Source: Rhodocyclaceae bacterium
GTDB lineage: Bacteria; Pseudomonadota; Gammaproteobacteria; Burkholderiales; Rhodocyclaceae
Reading direction: 5' to 3'
DNA length: 14,151 nt
NCBI GenBank assembly: GCA_020849155.1
Contig: JADLGU010000101.1
Coordinates: 1 to 14,151 of the forward strand
The translations under genes and the position numbers were made by a program. Each line of letters begins with the position of its first letter. Position 1 is the first letter of the stretch. Shown here piece by piece: positions 12,297-14,151 of this stretch. The notes beneath the pieces are model-generated. The model was not told where the DNA came from. It made no database searches and saw only the letters and a list, made by a program, of their open reading frames with translations.

Positions 12297-12629
12297 TCAA
12301 TACCCGGCCTTGCCGAAAGGTTTGGTCAGGCCGGCGATCCTCACCGCCTGCTTGGCCGGGCCATCCTTGGGGAAGAGGTCGTACATGCCCTTGGAGTCCA
12401 CACCGGGCATCAGCTCGGCCATGTCCTTCATGAAATTGCGGAAGCTCGGCGTGTGGCCGTCCTCGCGATACTTGTCGCGGAAGTAGTTGATGATGGTCCA
12501 GTGCTCGTCGCTCAGCGCGACGCCCTCGGCGGCAGCGATGGCCTCGGCCGCCTCGTTGCTGAAATCGGCCTCGACCAGATAGCCGTCGGCATCGGCTTCC
12601 TTATCCTCGCCGTTGATGATGTATCCCAT
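12297..12629 (-). CDS. DsrC/TusE-like protein lacking the catalytic cysteines (paralogue 1)
   Basis: A 110-residue DsrC/TusE-fold protein. DADGYLVEADFSNEAAEAIAAAEGVALSDEHWTIINYFRDKY matches the family N-terminal half, and GMYDLFPKDGPAKQAVRIAGLTKPFGKAGY the C-terminal arm. In DsrC the arm reads KQACRIAGLPKP-x-x-C-x: here the first cysteine is Val95 and the final one is absent (ends FGKAGY). The protein has no cysteine. The rest of the arm is well kept, so the loss looks selected and not like decay. AAGGAGAG lies upstream of ATG 12629, 9 nt after the double-TusA stop. It is more DsrC-like in the arm than paralogue 2, so the pair is not a recent duplication. Confidence 0.88.
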   Translation of the reverse strand: MGYIINGEDKEADADGYLVEADFSNEAAEAIAAAEGVALSDEHWTIINYFRDKYREDGHTPSFRNFMKDMAELMPGVDSKGMYDLFPKDGPAKQAVRIAGLTKPFGKAGY

Positions 12630-12638
12630 GCTCTCTCC

Positions 12639-13121
12639 TTATTTCTTGCGCAGATAGAATTCGTAGGAACCGCGCGCCACCTCGACGCGCTCGACCAGCT
12701 CAAGCGGCGTGTTCCTGACCCAGGCCTCGACGTCGCCCGGCGTGCCGGGACAGTTGCTCGCCAGCATCAGGATCTCGCCCGGCTTCATGCCGTCGAGCAC
12801 CTTCTTGGCCTCGAGGATCGGGCCCGGACAGGTGCTGCCGCGCATGTCGAGCGTGACGTTGGCCTTCGGCGCGGATTTCTTCCCGCTGCCGCGGGTGACG
12901 AGGTAGGCGGTGCGGCCGCCTTCCAGCTTCTCCTTGACGGCGACCTCGTTGCCGGTCTGCCGCGCCCAGGCAAGCAGGTCGTCCGGCGTGCCAGGGCAGT
13001 CGGAAATCAGCAGCATGGTCTGCCCGACTTCCAGGTCGTCGACGATCTTCTTGGCGCCGATCAGCGGCGCCGGGCAGGACAGCCCGCTCATGTCCAGGGT
13101 GACGGTGGGTTTCGTGCTCAT
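12639..13121 (-). CDS. Double-domain TusA-like sulfur-carrier protein
   Basis: A 160-residue protein made of two TusA (SirA-like) domains in tandem, about residues 6-78 and 88-158, joined by a basic linker GSGKKSAPKA. Each has the TusA motif: TLDMSGLSCPAPLIGAKK (Cys16) and TLDMRGSTCPGPILEAKK (Cys98). Each also has a second cysteine in a repeated block, DCPGTPDD (Cys42) and NCPGTPGD (Cys124). TusA carries persulfide on the CPxP cysteine and hands it to TusBCD/TusE or, in sulfur oxidisers, to DsrEFH/DsrC. Both domains keep the active cysteine, so the carrier looks competent, whereas the DsrC-like neighbours cannot accept sulfur. The start has AGAGGAG upstream, 29 nt behind the Cas6-like gene. 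Confidence 0.9.
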   Translation of the reverse strand: MSTKPTVTLDMSGLSCPAPLIGAKKIVDDLEVGQTMLLISDCPGTPDDLLAWARQTGNEVAVKEKLEGGRTAYLVTRGSGKKSAPKANVTLDMRGSTCPGPILEAKKVLDGMKPGEILMLASNCPGTPGDVEAWVRNTPLELVERVEVARGSYEFYLRKK

Positions 13122-13150
13122 GGCTCCTCTCGATCTTCCTATGTTGTCCC

Positions 13151-13750
13151 TTACTCGGCGGCGCCGACGGCGACCACCGATTTGTGCGGCACGAAGATGC
13201 CGCAGCCGATCTTGCGTCCCTGGCCCAGGCCGCGCGCCTGCACGGCCAGCGACTGGGCCGGGCTGAGGCCGTGCAGCAGCAGGCTGAAGCCGCGCAGGTC
13301 GCCCTCCGGCGTGCTGATTGCATGGGCCTTGCCGGAAATCATCCGTTCCGGCAGCCCCGCCCCGCGCAGCTCGGCCGCCGCCTCATCGAGGAACGCGGTC
13401 TCGTCGGCGGCTCCGGTGCTGACGAAATGCGAATGCACCGTGGCGTAGGGCATCAGCTCGCGCACCTTGCCCGGTCCGACCTCCAAGCCGCTGCCCAGCG
13501 CCAGCCGGGCGCCGCAAAGGGCCAGGCTCTGCCCGGCCCGATCCGCCGGCAGGCGCAGCATCAGCCGCGCCCTGCGGCCGAGGAACAGCTCGCCATCCGC
13601 GGCGGCGGTTCCGTGCAGGGGGTGCACGCCTGCCGAGACCTCGTCTTCCAGCCAGTCGAGCGTGCCGGCCAGGGCCTTGTAGAGGGCGTAGCCGTAATCA
13701 TTGGGCAGGCGCTCGCAGCGCACCTCGAAGCTGATGTCGACAATGCTCAT
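13151..13750 (-). CDS. Cas6/Cmx6-like RAMP protein outside a CRISPR locus
   Basis: A 199-residue protein that fits the Cas6/Cmx6 family (I-MYXAN type) of RAMP endoribonucleases. It opens with VDISFEVRCERLPNDYGYALYKALAGTLDWLEDE, the first beta-alpha unit typical of this group. It continues with GVHPLHG (41-47) and LGRRARLMLRLPADR, and ends with RGFSLLLHGLSPAQSLAVQARGLGQGRKIGCGIFVPH, where GLGQGRKIGCGIFVP (174-188) is the glycine-rich loop that contacts RNA in Cas6 proteins. His43, His46, His106 and His108 are candidate catalytic residues. No repeats or other cas genes are nearby. Its start overlaps the preceding stop by 4 nt, and the double-TusA gene follows, so it belongs to this operon. Confidence 0.82.
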   Translation of the reverse strand: MSIVDISFEVRCERLPNDYGYALYKALAGTLDWLEDEVSAGVHPLHGTAAADGELFLGRRARLMLRLPADRAGQSLALCGARLALGSGLEVGPGKVRELMPYATVHSHFVSTGAADETAFLDEAAAELRGAGLPERMISGKAHAISTPEGDLRGFSLLLHGLSPAQSLAVQARGLGQGRKIGCGIFVPHKSVVAVGAAE

Positions 13751-13971
13751 CCCTGCTTCTTGGCCCAGTCCTGCAGGGCCTTTCCCCAGCGCTCCGCTGT
13801 CAGGGCGTCTATATCGAATATGGTGAAGCGCTTTTTCTCGCGGATGCGCAGCCGGAGCATGGGCGTACCGCCTGCCAGGTACTCGACCTGCTGCAGCTCG
13901 ATCTCCTGCCCCCAGATGGGCGCGGTGAATTTATCGAGCGGGGTCAGTTTTTCCTTGTCGTCCATGCCCAT
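13747..13971 (-). CDS. Small hypothetical protein, 74 residues, first gene of the operon
   Basis: Not recognised. It is soluble, with no cysteine. A beta-rich middle, IWGQEIELQQVEYLAGGTPMLRLRIREKKRFTIFDIDALTAERW, is followed by a C-terminal helix with basic end (GKALQDWAKKQG). The run of alternating hydrophobic and basic residues around LRLRIREKKRFTIFDID suggests a small sheet that could bind a partner or nucleic acid. Two starts are possible, ATG 13971 and ATG 13965; neither has a clear Shine-Dalgarno. The stop overlaps the Cas6-like start by 4 nt (ATGA), implying coupled translation and a stoichiometric partner of that protein, by inference. Confidence 0.7.
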   Translation of the reverse strand: MGMDDKEKLTPLDKFTAPIWGQEIELQQVEYLAGGTPMLRLRIREKKRFTIFDIDALTAERWGKALQDWAKKQG

Positions 13972-14151
13972 GGCTATATCAGTGTCGGCCGAAATATGCC
14001 CCTTCGCCAGCCGATCCGCCTATTACCGCCATGGCGTGCCGCGACCTACTCCTTTCGGGTAGGTATCCCCGCCCCCACGGGGGTTATAGGAGATCGCAGT
14101 GCAGCATGCGTAATATCAGCGCCAACTTATAGACGTATATGATCTGAACGC
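13972..14151 (-). promoter_or_regulatory. Upstream control region of the Cas6-like/TusA-like operon
   Basis: Contains an inverted repeat at 14044-14064 (ACCTAC ... GTAGGT around a TCCTTTCGG centre). On the minus strand a possible -10, TAATAG (14025-14020), would place the dyad centre near -41 from an inferred start site at about 14013. No good -35 is present, as expected for an activator-dependent promoter. The half-site TACTCCT fits the NarL-type TACYYMT pattern, but spacing does not match its 7-2-7 arrangement. A short C5-AC-G5 palindrome lies at 14072-14083. No gene was seen beyond 14084; the sequence there is less GC-rich. Confidence 0.5.

Noticed and set aside
11750..12629. Functional TusE or DsrC sulfur acceptors
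   Set aside because: Neither protein contains any cysteine, so the persulfide-accepting role known for the family is not possible.
14044..14064. A standard NarL 7-2-7 binding site
   Set aside because: One half resembles TACYYMT but the spacing and the other half do not fit, so only a generic dyad is reported.
13151..14151. A CRISPR array near the Cas6-like gene
   Set aside because: No direct repeats with regular spacers were found anywhere in the window, and no other cas gene is present.

Overview
The window is GC-rich chromosomal DNA with tightly packed genes, short or overlapping junctions and Shine-Dalgarno-led starts. Gene content (Hsp15, YajD-type HNH protein, TRAP transporter, PxpBCA, DsrC/TusA-like proteins, a YXWGXW lipoprotein) and the GC-rich dispersed hairpins fit a betaproteobacterium, probably of the Rhodocyclales (Azoarcus/Thauera-like). 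This placement is inference from gene families, not a search. No rRNA, tRNA, transposase, phage gene or CRISPR array was seen.

Region 1 (1-2200, + strand): the end of hslR (Hsp15), a small hypothetical protein, a DUF488 protein, a YajD-like HNH protein, then a winged-helix protein paired with an unrecognised 112-residue protein. Two of the intergenic gaps carry the same 24-nt sequence.

Region 2 (2202-9778): a divergent cluster that reads as an uptake and breakdown route for 5-oxoproline (pyroglutamate). Leftward run a TRAP transporter (dctP, dctQ, dctM) and a glutamate dehydrogenase. Rightward run a MarR-like regulator and pxpB-pxpC-pxpA (5-oxoprolinase). The predicted flow is periplasmic capture, import, ATP-dependent ring opening to glutamate, then deamination to 2-oxoglutarate and ammonia. 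A 15-bp perfect palindrome between dctP and the regulator holds a -35 hexamer for each direction. The pxpB ribosome binding site lies in the arm of a 10-bp hairpin.

Region 3 (9780-10145): a His-rich YXWGXW lipoprotein, converging on pxpA.

Region 4 (10252-14151, - strand): seven genes that look like one transcription unit. In order of transcription they are a 74-residue protein, a Cas6/Cmx6-like RAMP protein, a double-domain TusA protein, a cysteine-less DsrC-like protein, a second cysteine-less DsrC-like protein, an unrecognised 202-residue protein, and a TauD-type Fe(II)/2-oxoglutarate dioxygenase. Most junctions overlap or are under 30 nt. A dyad about 40 nt upstream of an inferred start site suggests an activator. 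A Cas6-like RNA-binding fold without CRISPR, together with a thiol-active TusA pair and two DsrC folds without redox cysteines, is the best candidate here for an undescribed system.

A second theme is dispersed short DNA elements: a 15-mer (CGCAGACYGACTTTY) present four times, a 60-bp double-hairpin repeat present twice, and two hairpins with identical 15-nt loops but different, internally complementary stems.
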